From contig NZ_AP021879.1 of NCBI RefSeq assembly GCF_009689005.1, positions 6,233,724-6,297,723 on the forward strand: DNA of 64,000 nt, written 5' to 3'. This document shows, in pieces, positions 24,426 through 32,657 of the stretch (positions are counted from its first letter, which is position 1; every line of letters begins with the position of its first letter). The position numbers and the translations under genes were made by a program. The stretch is from Desulfosarcina ovata subsp. ovata (GTDB lineage Bacteria > Desulfobacterota > Desulfobacteria > Desulfobacterales > Desulfosarcinaceae). The notes under the pieces were generated by a model. That model had not been told where the DNA came from. It did not search any database and worked only from the letters and a program-made list of their open reading frames with translations.

Positions 24426-24991
24426 TACAAGACGGCGCCCTTTTTTCTTACCCCAATCCGCCGGACCCCCGGGGGCAGTTCATACCAGTCATTCAGGCCG
24501 CTGACCGCTGAACCGTAGTAAAGGGCCGCGGCCTGCAGCACGAAAGCCAGCACCTGCGGTTTGACCGGCTGCCCGCAAAGCGACAGGGCGATCAGATCCA
24601 GACGCGCTTTGCGGTCGCCGTTGACCAGGACCCCCTTGAAATCGAAATCCAGAGCCTCCCCCAGGACCGCATCGAGGTTCAGCCGGGCGGCGTCGAAACG
24701 AATCTTTCCGGTCACATGGTTGTTGTCCAGAAGATCCACGGTCATGGTGTTGATCACCGTGTTCGTTTCATGGGCCAGACGCCAGGCGATGTAGGCGTTG
24801 AGTTCCGACTGGGTGATTTCGGCCGTGCGCTCCTTGTCGTCTGTCTGGGGCGGCTGGCGTTCGATGGTTTTCAAGATGTGCTGGACCTTGAGCGCATCCC
24901 GGGTCTGCCGGTCGATGGCCCCCGAAAGCAGGAGCCCGGCGATAAGAAAAAACGGCCATACAAGCCGGTGTTGGTTGATTTTGAGCATCAT
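24419..24991 (-). CDS. membrane-anchored or secreted protein of unknown function
   Basis: A 190-residue protein with one N-terminal hydrophobic segment (LVWPFFLIAGLLLSGAI) acting as a signal peptide or anchor, followed by a soluble domain with many beta-like strands (TGKIRFDAARLNLDAVL, FKGVLVNGDRKARLDL). The pattern is loosely reminiscent of lipid-binding LmeA/DUF2993-type proteins, but this is weak. The C-terminus ends ELPPGVRRIGVRKKGAVLYY. It converges with the PilZ gene, overlapping by 7 bases. Function unknown. Confidence 0.7.
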   Translation of the reverse strand: MMLKINQHRLVWPFFLIAGLLLSGAIDRQTRDALKVQHILKTIERQPPQTDDKERTAEITQSELNAYIAWRLAHETNTVINTMTVDLLDNNHVTGKIRFDAARLNLDAVLGEALDFDFKGVLVNGDRKARLDLIALSLCGQPVKPQVLAFVLQAAALYYGSAVSGLNDWYELPPGVRRIGVRKKGAVLYY

Positions 24992-25111
24992 TTGGGTCTC
25001 CGGTTGGGTTCATTGCCCAGCGCCCGCCATTACTGGAGAGCAGGGGATGCTGACTTTAAAAACGGCACGTTAACACCTGCCTCTGAGTGGGTTACCGTCA
25101 CCCGGGCCTGC

Positions 25112-25219
25112 TATACTCTTTAAGATAATGTTTTTAGCAAGACCAGAGGGGAGGAAGCTGTATAAACCATACCGCGACGACCGATAACGTAGCCCAAAAA
25201 CATTATCTTGAATGCTATA
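25112..25219. mobile_element. short inverted-repeat element, copy A
   Basis: AAGATAATGTTTTT (25122-25135) and AAAAACATTATCTT (25196-25209) form a perfect 14-bp terminal repeat that weakens outward to TATA at both ends. A second copy, in the opposite orientation and about 80-85% alike by eye, is at 52590-52700. There is no open frame. Two diverged copies in one window make this a dispersed, non-autonomous repeat family rather than a local hairpin. Confidence 0.7.
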
Positions 25220-25242
25220 ATCCTGTGCATTGTGTGGTTATG

Positions 25243-25680
25243 CTATCCTTCATGAGCAATTGCTCTGATTTCTTCTGCCTCTGAACTGTCACCAAAGACA
25301 GCTTCATTGATTATTTTCTCAGCGGTATCGTTTATGTGAGCAGTAAGTTCCTTATCGAGTTCGAGAAATTGAGGCCATAGGGTCTTGTCCACAAACGTTT
25401 TAGAAACGTTAGCCATTACAGTAGTATGTCGTTGACGATAATACCTGTACGGCTTTACGTTGTAACGTCTCAGTAAGGCAACAAAGAGCTTTCTGGACCA
25501 CATATTTTGCAAGCTAAATTTATACTCGAGAGGCGGATCCATCTCTTTGTGCTGTTCAATCTTCTTCCTAATTCTTTGTCTTGCATTTTCAGCAGCGGAG
25601 CGTTCGCCAGGGGTGGTTGCACCAGAATAGAGGGCTTCAATAAGTTTAAGTTTTTCAATCAATTTCGAAAATTCAGACAT
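25243..25680 (-). CDS. DUF2786-like hypothetical protein
   Basis: A 145-residue protein (ATG at 25680) whose N-terminal MSEFSKLIEKLKLIEALYSG with ERSAAENARQRIRKKIEQ resembles the helical DUF2786-type start often found in phage- and island-borne proteins. The middle (WSRKLFVALLRRYNVKPYRY) is basic and aromatic. The C-terminal half, VSKTFVDKTLWPQFLELDKEL, is helical and acidic. An extension to TTG/ATG at 25725 is possible but lacks a ribosome site. It lies at the edge of the accessory region, next to the inverted-repeat element and a degraded integrase-like frame. Function not known. Confidence 0.65.
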   Translation of the reverse strand: MSEFSKLIEKLKLIEALYSGATTPGERSAAENARQRIRKKIEQHKEMDPPLEYKFSLQNMWSRKLFVALLRRYNVKPYRYYRQRHTTVMANVSKTFVDKTLWPQFLELDKELTAHINDTAEKIINEAVFGDSSEAEEIRAIAHEG

Positions 25681-25727
25681 AAGTAGTTCCCAACTGATTG
25701 CATCACGTAAAATATGTTCCAACAACG

Positions 25728-25951
25728 CTAAAAAATGATTGTGCCTTGCTCACCTGAAAGATCTCCACATTGGGACAGTCCTGCCAGATCTCGTATTTTT
25801 TCAAGAGTGTTTTGCACTTGTGTATCTTCCTGACGATTCAGATAATACTCGGCAAGTCCGATCTTTTCAACGTTAGAATTTCATCCGATGTGATCTGACC
25901 AATCGCTTTGTCACCGAATTTCCGGTAAAACGGTTCAATGACGGCTTGTTA
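25728..25951 (-). pseudogene. degraded reading frame with integrase SAM-like character
   Basis: On the minus strand a frame reads FYRKFGDKAIGQITSDEIL, reminiscent of the N-terminal SAM-like domain of tyrosine recombinases. It is followed after a frameshift by EYYLNRQEDTQVQNTLEKIR up to a stop at 25728. There is a stop just upstream and no start. It looks like debris of a longer gene between the DUF2786-like gene and the IS1634-type element; the integrase assignment rests on a short stretch. Confidence 0.3.
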
Positions 25952-26178
25952 GGGTCGCAGCCTGTTTTTCGAATTATTATATGATAACTGCCTTTGACCG
26001 TTTCATGGCGGACCTCATACCTATGTGTTGCGAAGCGATAAAACCTGAAAACAGGCAAACCCGATAACCTATAAATGGACAGCGATGAAGGGGTGCAATT
26101 GTTCTTTTTCGAAAAGATCGTCAAGGTACTTATAAAAAAAAGCTGCGGCGGTTAAAATGACATCGGTGCTTATTAAAA
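25952..26178. other. intergenic stretch before the IS1634-type element
   Basis: No gene I can support. It has A/T-rich sequence and a minus-strand open frame without a ribosome site. It ends in the 6-bp target duplication TTAAAA (26173-26178) of the insertion sequence. Confidence 0.5.
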
Positions 26179-28119
26179 CTTACATTTCGCACGAGTGAAA
26201 CGGTAATTATCAAATTTATTGCTCAAGGCGGGGCAAGTCTATAACATATTGAAAAAATGAATTAAATAAGCACTGGACAATTCCGGCCTTATCTGTTATG
26301 CATACAATGTATGAGGCTGGTAAAATGATTCCTTCATCTATATCCAAGCGCCTCATAACCGAGACTACGGAGGCGTTATGGAGCAATTTGAAACTCGATT
26401 CAAGCAAGTTGATGTATTGCCAATGGTCAAGTATTTCATGGATCAGCTTGACCTTTTCAACCTTTTTTCCAAGTATGTTCCGGCATCCGACGGAAGTCTT
26501 GCGGAGCATGCGCAAAGCTTGTGTATCTTAATTGCCAACATCATATGTGACAACAAACCACTATACAAGATTCAAGAATGGTTGTGCCAATATACAGATG
26601 GACTTGTAACAGAACCGGTCGAGCCAAATTTTTTTAACGATGATCGTCTTGCCAGGGCACTATCAGCATTATTTCATGCAGACCGCCATACGCTGATGAC
26701 CGAGGCTTCTTGCAATGCCATATCGGTACACCAGTTACTTACGGAGGAAATACATAATGATAGCACATCCGTGACTTTCATCGGCAAATACAAAACTCCC
26801 GATCCGGAAGCGGTCAAGCTTAAGCATGGGCACAACAAGGATTTTCGACCCGATTGCAAACAAGTTGTATTTGGTCTGAATATCACGGCGGACGGACATG
26901 TTCCACTCAGTTATCAGCTATTTGACGGGAATACGACCGATGATGTGACCCATATTCCCAACTGGAACGGCCTGCGCACATTGTTGGGAAAAGAGGATTT
27001 CATTTACATCGCCGACTGCAAGTTGAAAACCGAAAAGAATCTAAAGCACATCGCTGGTGAAGGAGGGCTGTTTATCACCATCGTTCCGAAGAATCACAAG
27101 GAATACATCCAGTTCATCAAATATCTGAAAAAAAACGAAGTGCCTTGGGAAGACGCCGTTAGCGTTGAAAACTCACGGAAGAAAGGTGAGTTTACCGTTT
27201 ACCGCACCTATGAGACCGAACTGACCGAAGAAGGCTTTCGGGTCATTTTTGTTCACAGCAGTTCCAAACAAAAAGAGGACGAAGCCAAAAGACAGAAAAA
27301 GATCGATAAGGCCATTGAACAGTTAGAAAGCCTGTCACCTAAACTCAATGCGTATCATTTGAAAACCAAAAGGGAAATCAAGGCCGCTATCGATAAGATT
27401 GTCAAGGATGTTAAAGAGTTTGTAGAGGTCCGGATAGTAACCGATCGCAAACAGATCAAGGTGAAAGTATCTCCCGGCAGACCGTCTCCACAAAGCATCT
27501 ACAAAAATAAATGGAAATATACCCACCGCATTGAGTGGCAGTTAAACGAACAATCTCTTACCGAAGCATCGCGAACTGATGGCGTTTTTCCCTTGATTAC
27601 TAATACGCAGCTTGAAGCCAGTGAGGTATTAGGAAAATATAAAAACCAACCATTCCTTGAAAAACGGATGTATACCAAAAAATCGATTCTGGAAGTAGCG
27701 CCTGTTTTTTTAAAAAAGGAGCACCGTATTGAAGCCATGCTCTTTTTATATTTTATAGCCTTGATGATTGTGTCCCTTATCGAACGAAAGATACGGATGA
27801 ATATGACAGCCGAGGAGATAGACAAGCTGCCCATATTACCCCAAGGGATGAATACAAAAAAGCCGACTTGGAATAACATCCGTTATTTCTATCGTAATGT
27901 CCACTTCTCGCAGATAATCCGGAATGGCGTATGTATACAATCAGTGGTGAAGGGAATCGGTGACATGCACAAACTTATCAACCGGTTGTTGGAGATACCC
28001 GAGGCGATCTACAATTATTTTCAAGATGGCTGGTGGCAATTTAAAGCTACCTGATTGATTTTAAAAAACAAAAACATAAGAAAATTAAAAAATTATTCGC
28101 CCGCCATGCGAAATGTAAG
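26179..28119 (+). mobile_element. IS1634-family insertion sequence, copy 1 (1941 bp)
   Basis: The element runs from CTTACATTTCGCA (26179) to its inverted repeat TGCGAAATGTAAG (ending 28119), with 6-bp direct repeats TTAAAA on both sides (26173-26178 and 28120-28125). It carries one transposase gene on the plus strand. A copy with the same length and an identical transposase lies in reverse orientation at 59733-61673. Target repeats differ between the copies but match within each, so both are simple insertions. Confidence 0.95.
26378..28054 (+). CDS. IS1634-family transposase (DUF4277/DDE type)
   Basis: A 558-residue DDE transposase beginning MEQFETRFKQVDVLPMVKYF, an N-terminal DUF4277-like region. 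The catalytic core follows: HNDSTSVTFIG (first Asp), FIYIADCKLKT (second Asp), and a C-terminal helical part with EKRMYTKKSILEVAPVFL and HRIEAMLFLYFIALMI (likely catalytic Glu). Intact, with no internal stop, and identical in translation to the copy at 59798-61474, so transposition is recent and the enzyme is probably active. Confidence 0.95.
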   Translation: MEQFETRFKQVDVLPMVKYFMDQLDLFNLFSKYVPASDGSLAEHAQSLCILIANIICDNKPLYKIQEWLCQYTDGLVTEPVEPNFFNDDRLARALSALFHADRHTLMTEASCNAISVHQLLTEEIHNDSTSVTFIGKYKTPDPEAVKLKHGHNKDFRPDCKQVVFGLNITADGHVPLSYQLFDGNTTDDVTHIPNWNGLRTLLGKEDFIYIADCKLKTEKNLKHIAGEGGLFITIVPKNHKEYIQFIKYLKKNEVPWEDAVSVENSRKKGEFTVYRTYETELTEEGFRVIFVHSSSKQKEDEAKRQKKIDKAIEQLESLSPKLNAYHLKTKREIKAAIDKIVKDVKEFVEVRIVTDRKQIKVKVSPGRPSPQSIYKNKWKYTHRIEWQLNEQSLTEASRTDGVFPLITNTQLEASEVLGKYKNQPFLEKRMYTKKSILEVAPVFLKKEHRIEAMLFLYFIALMIVSLIERKIRMNMTAEEIDKLPILPQGMNTKKPTWNNIRYFYRNVHFSQIIRNGVCIQSVVKGIGDMHKLINRLLEIPEAIYNYFQDGWWQFKAT

Positions 28120-28172
28120 TTAAAATGCTTTTGGCACTGGTTCAGTTGAATAGGTGATCCAAGGCGTAATTA

Positions 28173-28195
28173 GGGACGTTGTTGACAAACTATAC
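28173..28195 (-). repeat. REP sequence upstream of the RAYT gene
   Basis: Read on the minus strand it is GTATAGTTTGTCAACAACG plus TCCC, one base different from the REP copies at 31425 and 31525. It lies 62 bases before the RAYT start and is inverted relative to the copy just after that gene, so the gene is bracketed by an inverted pair. Confidence 0.75.
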
Positions 28196-28257
28196 AGAAC
28201 GCTGTTATAGGCCTTTTTCAGCTTCTACCAATATCGATTTCCAAAAGGCTGTTTGAT

Positions 28258-29226
28258 ATGCCACGTGGCGCACGATTGGACACACCGGGAACCCTTCACC
28301 ATGTTATTTTACGCGGCATCGAACGGCGTGACATCGTTGATGATGATCTGGATCGAGAAAGCTTTGTCAGTCGTTTGGGACGGCTTGCCGAAGAAAGCCG
28401 CACAGCGATATATGCCTGGGCCTTGTTAGATAATCATGCTCATATCCTCATGCGCAGCGGCCTTTCAGGCATCTCGACCTTTATGCGGCGATTGCTGACC
28501 GGCTACGCGATTTTCTACAATCGCCGTCATCATCGCTACGGTCATCTTTTTCAAAACCGGTATAAATCAATCATCTGTGAAGAAGACTCCTACTTTACGG
28601 AACTAGTTCGATATATCCATCTAAATCCACTGCGCGCGGGTATCGTGGAAAGTCTATCAAAATTGGATCGCCACCCGTGGTGTGGCCATGGAGTGGTAAT
28701 GGGCAGATGCGATGCCGCTTGGCAGGATCGAAATTATGTTTTGAAATGGTTCGGACGGACAGAGGGCAGGGCTAAGCGAGCTTACCGTGAATTTATGCAA
28801 AAAGGCATAGCGCAGGGAAAACGACCGGAGTTGGTTGGCGGTGGCCTGATTCGCTCCCTGGGAGGATGGTCGGTTGTCAAATCCTTACGTCGCAGCGGTG
28901 CCCAGGAAAAAGGTGATGCACGTATTTTGGGATCTGGCGATTTCGTCGCGCAAGTTATCAATGAGGCTGAGCAAAAGGTTCGGCGGCAATTGGCCGCCGA
29001 TGATCTGATAGAAAGGGCGGAAAAGCTTATTAAAGATTATTGCCTCGAGCACAATATTTCTATTGATGTACTTCACAGCGGCAGCCGGCGGCGAGCGGTC
29101 TCATCAAAAAGAAGTCAATTGGCACTTATGCTGGTCAATAAGATTGGCCTATCAATGGCTGAAACAGGCAGAAAATTGGGGTTGACCACATCAGGCGTTG
29201 CTCAAATTTTGCGACGTAAAAGTTAG
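28258..29226 (+). CDS. REP-associated tyrosine transposase (RAYT, Y1/HUH) with C-terminal DnaA-like HTH
   Basis: A 322-residue single-strand DNA nuclease of the IS200/IS605-related RAYT group, which cuts and spreads REP palindromes. Signatures: an opening MPRGARLDTPGTLHHVILRG, the HUH motif in LLDNHAHILMRSG, and the region with the likely catalytic tyrosine, LVRYIHLNPLRAG. The C-terminal ~90 residues (SKRSQLALMLVNKIGLSMAE, TGRKLGLTTSGVAQILRRK) form a helix-turn-helix of the DnaA domain IV kind seen in some RAYTs. The start ATG at 28258 begins the family motif. REP-like sequences flank it on both sides. Intact. Confidence 0.92.
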   Translation: MPRGARLDTPGTLHHVILRGIERRDIVDDDLDRESFVSRLGRLAEESRTAIYAWALLDNHAHILMRSGLSGISTFMRRLLTGYAIFYNRRHHRYGHLFQNRYKSIICEEDSYFTELVRYIHLNPLRAGIVESLSKLDRHPWCGHGVVMGRCDAAWQDRNYVLKWFGRTEGRAKRAYREFMQKGIAQGKRPELVGGGLIRSLGGWSVVKSLRRSGAQEKGDARILGSGDFVAQVINEAEQKVRRQLAADDLIERAEKLIKDYCLEHNISIDVLHSGSRRRAVSSKRSQLALMLVNKIGLSMAETGRKLGLTTSGVAQILRRKS

Positions 29227-29249
29227 TATAATTTGTAAACAACGTCCCC
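29226..29249 (+). repeat. REP sequence downstream of the RAYT gene
   Basis: GTATAATTTGTAAACAACG followed by TCCCC, starting in the RAYT stop codon; two mismatches to the other copies. It is followed by two tandem copies of CGTCCCCATAATACAC-like sequence (29243-29273). Confidence 0.7.
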
Positions 29250-29353
29250 ATAATACACGTCCCCATAATACACAAAAAGCGTGCGCCCCACAGCAGCCCG
29301 TTGGGCGATTGGGTTGAAAAATCTCATTATAAAATTGAGATAGGATTATTCCC

Positions 29354-30661
29354 ATGTTTATGTTTTCTGCGGTTTCTTTCTTCAGTGGCCTTTTAAGCAT
29401 GTTTATTGGTAATATCGTATACTTCCATAGCAGTAAAAAACCTGTTCATAAATTATTTTTCATATTGTGTCTTTTCAATGCTTATTGGGGATTCACAGAA
29501 TTCATGTTTCGTCAGGCATCAGATGTAAATGATGCTTTTTTATGGCTTAAGATCTATGTATTTGTCATTGTAGTCATACCAGTAGGATTGCATTTTGCAG
29601 TATTATACACAGGAAGAGTCTTCTTTTTACAAAAAAAATGGGTGTTGGCCGCACTCTATATTTCTGTTATTGCTATATCAATATCACTCCTGTTTCATAA
29701 TTATATGTTTGCTTCTATGATCAAGATGCCATGGGGGTATGCGCCAGTTTTAGCGCCTAGTTCTATTCCACGTAATATTGTTATACTTTGGTTAGTTATC
29801 ATTAATTCATGCGATATCATTCTTATCCTTTACCACTTAGTCAAGACTCATAATCGTAATGAAAAAAGACAAACCTTTCTAGTGGCCATGGGCATCATCT
29901 CTCCCATTGTATTGGCCAATATTTCTCAATTCTTCTTACCCATGTTCAATGTCCAGATACCTGAACTCACGACCATAGGTACAACCTTGCAAGCATCGTT
30001 CATCGGCTTTGCTATTTGGAAGTATGATTTATTTGCGATTAATCCGGCAACTGCGGCAAATAATATTGTGGCTACTATATCGGACAATTTTATACTTCTG
30101 GACCCAGGAGGGAAGATCTTGTCTATTAATCGGGCAGTGACAGATTCCCTGGGATATTATGAGAAGGACCTTATTCGAAGACCTGTCACAAGCATATTGT
30201 CGGGAGACGTTACAGAACAATTTTTTTTTACAGAAGCAATGATAGACGGAAAATCAATTTCAACCGTTACAATCAAAAAGAAGCCCGTTAGAAACCTGGA
30301 AGGGATACTGATCACAAAAAGTGGCAAAAAGGTCCCTGTGAGTGTGGCCGTATCAATACTATGGAATCGGGACGGATCGGTCGCAGGATATGTGATTATC
30401 GCAAGAGATATCACCGAGCAAAAGCAAATTGAGTCTCAACGAGAAGGTTTGATTAAGGAGCTTCAAGACGCTCTCTCTAATATAAAGGTATTGCGGGGTC
30501 TACTTCCTATTTGTGCCAATTGTAAAAAGGTTCGTGATGATGAGGGGTATTGGCACGATGTAGCCGTCTACATTCGAAATCATTCTGAGGCAGATTTTAG
30601 CCATGGAATTTGTCCGGAATGTATGAAGAAATTGTATCCGGAATTCGTAGATAAACCCTGA
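29354..30661 (+). CDS. seven-TM sensor with PAS domain and cysteine-rich C-terminal module
   Basis: A 435-residue membrane sensor. About seven hydrophobic segments fill residues 1-215 (histidine-kinase N-terminal 7TM type). A PAS domain with PAC follows (ATISDNFILLDPGGKILSIN to GYVIIARDITEQK, about 225-355). A short coiled coil precedes a C-terminal cysteine module, LPICANCKKVRDDEGYW with HGICPECMKKLYPE. This module is common at the end of Desulfobacterota sensors and replaces a kinase or cyclase here; CxxC pairs suggest metal or redox sensing. No histidine-kinase or GGDEF domain is present, so it must signal through a partner or by the module itself. GAGATAGG precedes the ATG. Short core-site-like inverted repeats bracket it (29300 and 30689). 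Confidence 0.85.
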   Translation: MFMFSAVSFFSGLLSMFIGNIVYFHSSKKPVHKLFFILCLFNAYWGFTEFMFRQASDVNDAFLWLKIYVFVIVVIPVGLHFAVLYTGRVFFLQKKWVLAALYISVIAISISLLFHNYMFASMIKMPWGYAPVLAPSSIPRNIVILWLVIINSCDIILILYHLVKTHNRNEKRQTFLVAMGIISPIVLANISQFFLPMFNVQIPELTTIGTTLQASFIGFAIWKYDLFAINPATAANNIVATISDNFILLDPGGKILSINRAVTDSLGYYEKDLIRRPVTSILSGDVTEQFFFTEAMIDGKSISTVTIKKKPVRNLEGILITKSGKKVPVSVAVSILWNRDGSVAGYVIIARDITEQKQIESQREGLIKELQDALSNIKVLRGLLPICANCKKVRDDEGYWHDVAVYIRNHSEADFSHGICPECMKKLYPEFVDKP

Positions 30662-30945
30662 AAGGAAAATAACAAGTAATATTTAACTCGCCCAACAAGG
30701 CAAATTAACATCCGCTGCGCTAGTGTGTCATGACGAAAGCTGATGACTTTCTTGGTGGATCTATTTATAAAGGAAATATCTTTTTCGGAAGAAGGCTGGG
30801 AATACAGTTCTTTGAAAATCGAAGCTTTTTTTGGGCGTACTTATGCGACGGCCTTGAGCAGGCATGGCGGTCATCGACATTTTTCATAAAGTTGGTGAGT
30901 CCTCCTGTATTCATCGTGAACGGCAGGCTTTTGCCGATGTTGTGA
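30662..30945. other. intergenic stretch with possible half attC site
   Basis: No gene supported. CGCCCAACAAGGC at 30689-30701 has the form of an integron inverse core site (RYYYAAC), followed by A/T sequence and TCCGCTGCGC. The remainder is the extreme 3' part of the degraded IS91-like frame on the minus strand. Confidence 0.3.
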
Positions 30946-31356
30946 CTATCCCGGTTCCAACCGAAACCCGATGACCGCCATGGGCGATTTGCACCGGGGG
31001 CAATCGACGATCCATTCGCAGGGGCTGTTGGAATGGGCAAGCCGCATTTGTTCAGTTCCGCCAAGAAGCGGGCACGAAAGACCTTGGAGAGGTTTTTCTG
31101 TCTGAACAGGTAGTTCCCCTTTTTCTTTTTCCACTGTTTCCTTGATCGGATGATGCCGCCAGCGGGCACAATCACATGAATATGGGGATGATAATTCAGG
31201 CTTCGACTGTTGGTATGCAGCACCATGGTCATTCCGATTTCGGCCCCCTGATGCTTGGGGTTCAATCCAAAATCCTTGAGGTTACCGGCAACGCACAGAA
31301 AAAAATGGAGTAGATTTGTTTTGGTAAACGCTTGGCCAATGCCCGCAACTGTTACC
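30946..31356 (-). pseudogene. IS91-family transposase remnant
   Basis: Minus-strand frames preserve NYHPHIHVIVPAGGII, the LHPHxH-type HUH motif of IS91/Y2 transposases, with LNPKHQGAEIGMTMVLHTNS before it and RQKNLSKVFRARFLAEL after it. A later frame holds WIVDCPRCKSPMAVIGF, resembling the C-terminal zinc-ribbon of this family. The region in between is missing or frameshifted, and the 5' end runs into the tandem 100-bp repeats, so the gene is dead. Confidence 0.75.
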
Positions 31357-31556
31357 GATAGGGGGGCGGACCAAGCTGGATGCTTAATTGGTGAAGGTTT
31401 AAGTTGAAAACAAAGCGGCATTTTGTATAGTTTGTCGACAACGTCCCCGTATTTCAGATAGGGGGGCGGACCAAGCTGGATGCTTAATTGGTGAAGGTTT
31501 AAGTTGAAAACAAAGCGGCATTTTGTATAGTTTGTCGACAACGTCCCCGTATTTCA
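31357..31556. repeat. 100-bp tandem duplication containing REP sequences
   Basis: Two exact head-to-tail copies, 31357-31456 and 31457-31556, each ending with a REP (GTATAGTTTGTCGACAACG plus TCCCC at 31425-31448 and 31525-31548). The first half of each copy contains ACCAAGCTGGATGCTTAATT, which recurs in diverged form at about 48955-49000. Confidence 0.9.
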
Positions 31557-31753
31557 TAGCCCCACTATGCGTAAAAAAGCCCGCCTTGAATACGAATGAA
31601 AATCCTGCGCATACTGGTATATTCTTTTCCGCCAATCGCCTAAGTCCTCTATCCATCATAGGCAGTGCTCGTATACTCGGCGCTTACGTACCGAACGGTG
31701 TCCGGACCGAATGGTACGGGTAAATGAAAATGATCAGTAGGAGGCGTGTACTT

Positions 31754-31942
31754 ATGAACATCAGAAGGAAGGAGATCGATAAACCCGATGGCGGTATCCG
31801 TTTGCTTGGTATTCCCACGGTATTGGACCGGCTTATCCAACAGGCGATCGCTCAGATGCTGGAGCAGATCTGGGACCCGACCTTTTTTGCTCTACCAAAC
31901 CGTTACTTCTTCGAACGAGGACTATTCCTGCCTGCTCAATAA
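31754..31942 (+). pseudogene. group II intron reverse transcriptase fragment
   Basis: A frame with RRKEIDKPDGGIRLLGIPTV followed by LDRLIQQAIAQMLEQIWDPT is the finger/palm start of LtrA-type group II intron reverse transcriptases. Immediately after DPTF the family match is lost and the frame soon stops. The catalytic YADD, maturase and endonuclease parts are absent. It is a short relic; a matching intron 3' end follows at once. Confidence 0.8.
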
Positions 31943-31957
31943 CCTTCCTGATCAGCC

Positions 31958-32032
31958 GAACCGCCTTGGTACGCGATCCGTATGCCGGGTGGTGTGGGAG
32001 GGGGTAGCCGCGAGGCTACTCCCTATTCCGAT
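31958..32032 (+). other. group II intron 3' terminal RNA remnant
   Basis: Sequence of the form GAACCGCC, CCGTATGCCGGGTGGTGTG, a GGGGTAGCCGCGAGGCTAC hairpin and CCCTATTCCG is typical of the segment following a bacterial group II intron ORF (domains IV-VI). Together with the RT fragment it marks an internally deleted intron. Confidence 0.6.
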
Positions 32033-32047
32033 GGGCATTAATACTCT

Positions 32048-32320
32048 TTATAATTGGAATAAATCTGAGTGTGTTCCGGTTCGCTCGAATACAACGCGAT
32101 CGGATTCAACCATGTAGATCAACAGCCAATCCGTTTCTATATGGCATTCCCGTCGCCCCTTCCAATTGCCAATTAGCTTATGGTCCCGATGAATCGCGTC
32201 AAGTGGTTCTTCCGAGACTATAGATCTGATGATTATCTTCAGCTTATCAAGGTTTTTCCCTCGCTTTTTCATCCGCTTGGTATCCCGCTCAAACTGTCTG
32301 GTATATACAGGGGTGAGCAT
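32048..32320 (-). CDS. YafQ-like mRNA interferase toxin
   Basis: A 90-residue type II toxin of the RelE/ParE superfamily, YafQ branch: MLTPVYTRQFERDTKRMKKR, LIGNWKGRRECHIETDWLLIY and VVFERTGTHSDLF, with the conserved HxxR/H and terminal THSDLF signatures intact. It is expected to cut mRNA on the ribosome when free of antitoxin. The start overlaps the antitoxin stop by one base (TGATG), typical of translational coupling. Complete and probably functional. Confidence 0.92.
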   Translation of the reverse strand: MLTPVYTRQFERDTKRMKKRGKNLDKLKIIIRSIVSEEPLDAIHRDHKLIGNWKGRRECHIETDWLLIYMVESDRVVFERTGTHSDLFQL

Positions 32321-32580
32321 CAGATGCCCAACTTTTTGAACATATCGTCAGTGTCGCTGCAAATGATCAGGTCACGTCCGGCATCTGTATCGGAAAACGT
32401 CTTACGTGTAATTTCGTTTGGAATAGCTACGTCGAAAGGCAGCCCTTTTTTAAGTTCAACCTGCTTATAAAACAAGGTAATTGCCTGGGTTGTGGTTAGT
32501 CCAAGCTGCTTAAATATGTGCTCAGCTTTACCCTTTAAGTCTGGTTCAATCCGAGCTCTGATAGTGGAAGTTTTTCCCAT
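32320..32580 (-). CDS. DinJ/RelB-family antitoxin
   Basis: An 86-residue ribbon-helix-helix antitoxin: an N-terminal TSTIRARIEPDLKGKAEHIF with LTTTQAITLFYKQV, and a C-terminal toxin-binding tail. It should neutralise the YafQ-like toxin and repress the operon with it. AATGGAGG precedes the ATG. A good promoter with an overlapping dyad lies just upstream (32607-32635). Confidence 0.92.
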   Translation of the reverse strand: MGKTSTIRARIEPDLKGKAEHIFKQLGLTTTQAITLFYKQVELKKGLPFDVAIPNEITRKTFSDTDAGRDLIICSDTDDMFKKLGI

Positions 32581-32606
32581 GATTGGCCTCCATTTAAGTT
32601 TAAATA

Positions 32607-32635
32607 AATGTAGCTCAAATGGGGTACATTGTCAA
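32607..32635 (-). promoter_or_regulatory. toxin-antitoxin promoter with overlapping operator
   Basis: On the minus strand TTGACA (32635-32630), a 17-base spacer and TACATT (32612-32607) form a good sigma-70 promoter. The dyad TGTAGCTCAAATGGGGTACA (32609-32628) covers the spacer and -10, as expected for autorepression by the antitoxin. Confidence 0.75.
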
Positions 32636-32657
32636 GGAATTCTATATTCGTCAGAAG

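Noticed and set aside
31357..31556. CRISPR array.
   Set aside because: Only two copies of a 100-bp unit with no spacers; it is a tandem duplication. No cas genes are present.
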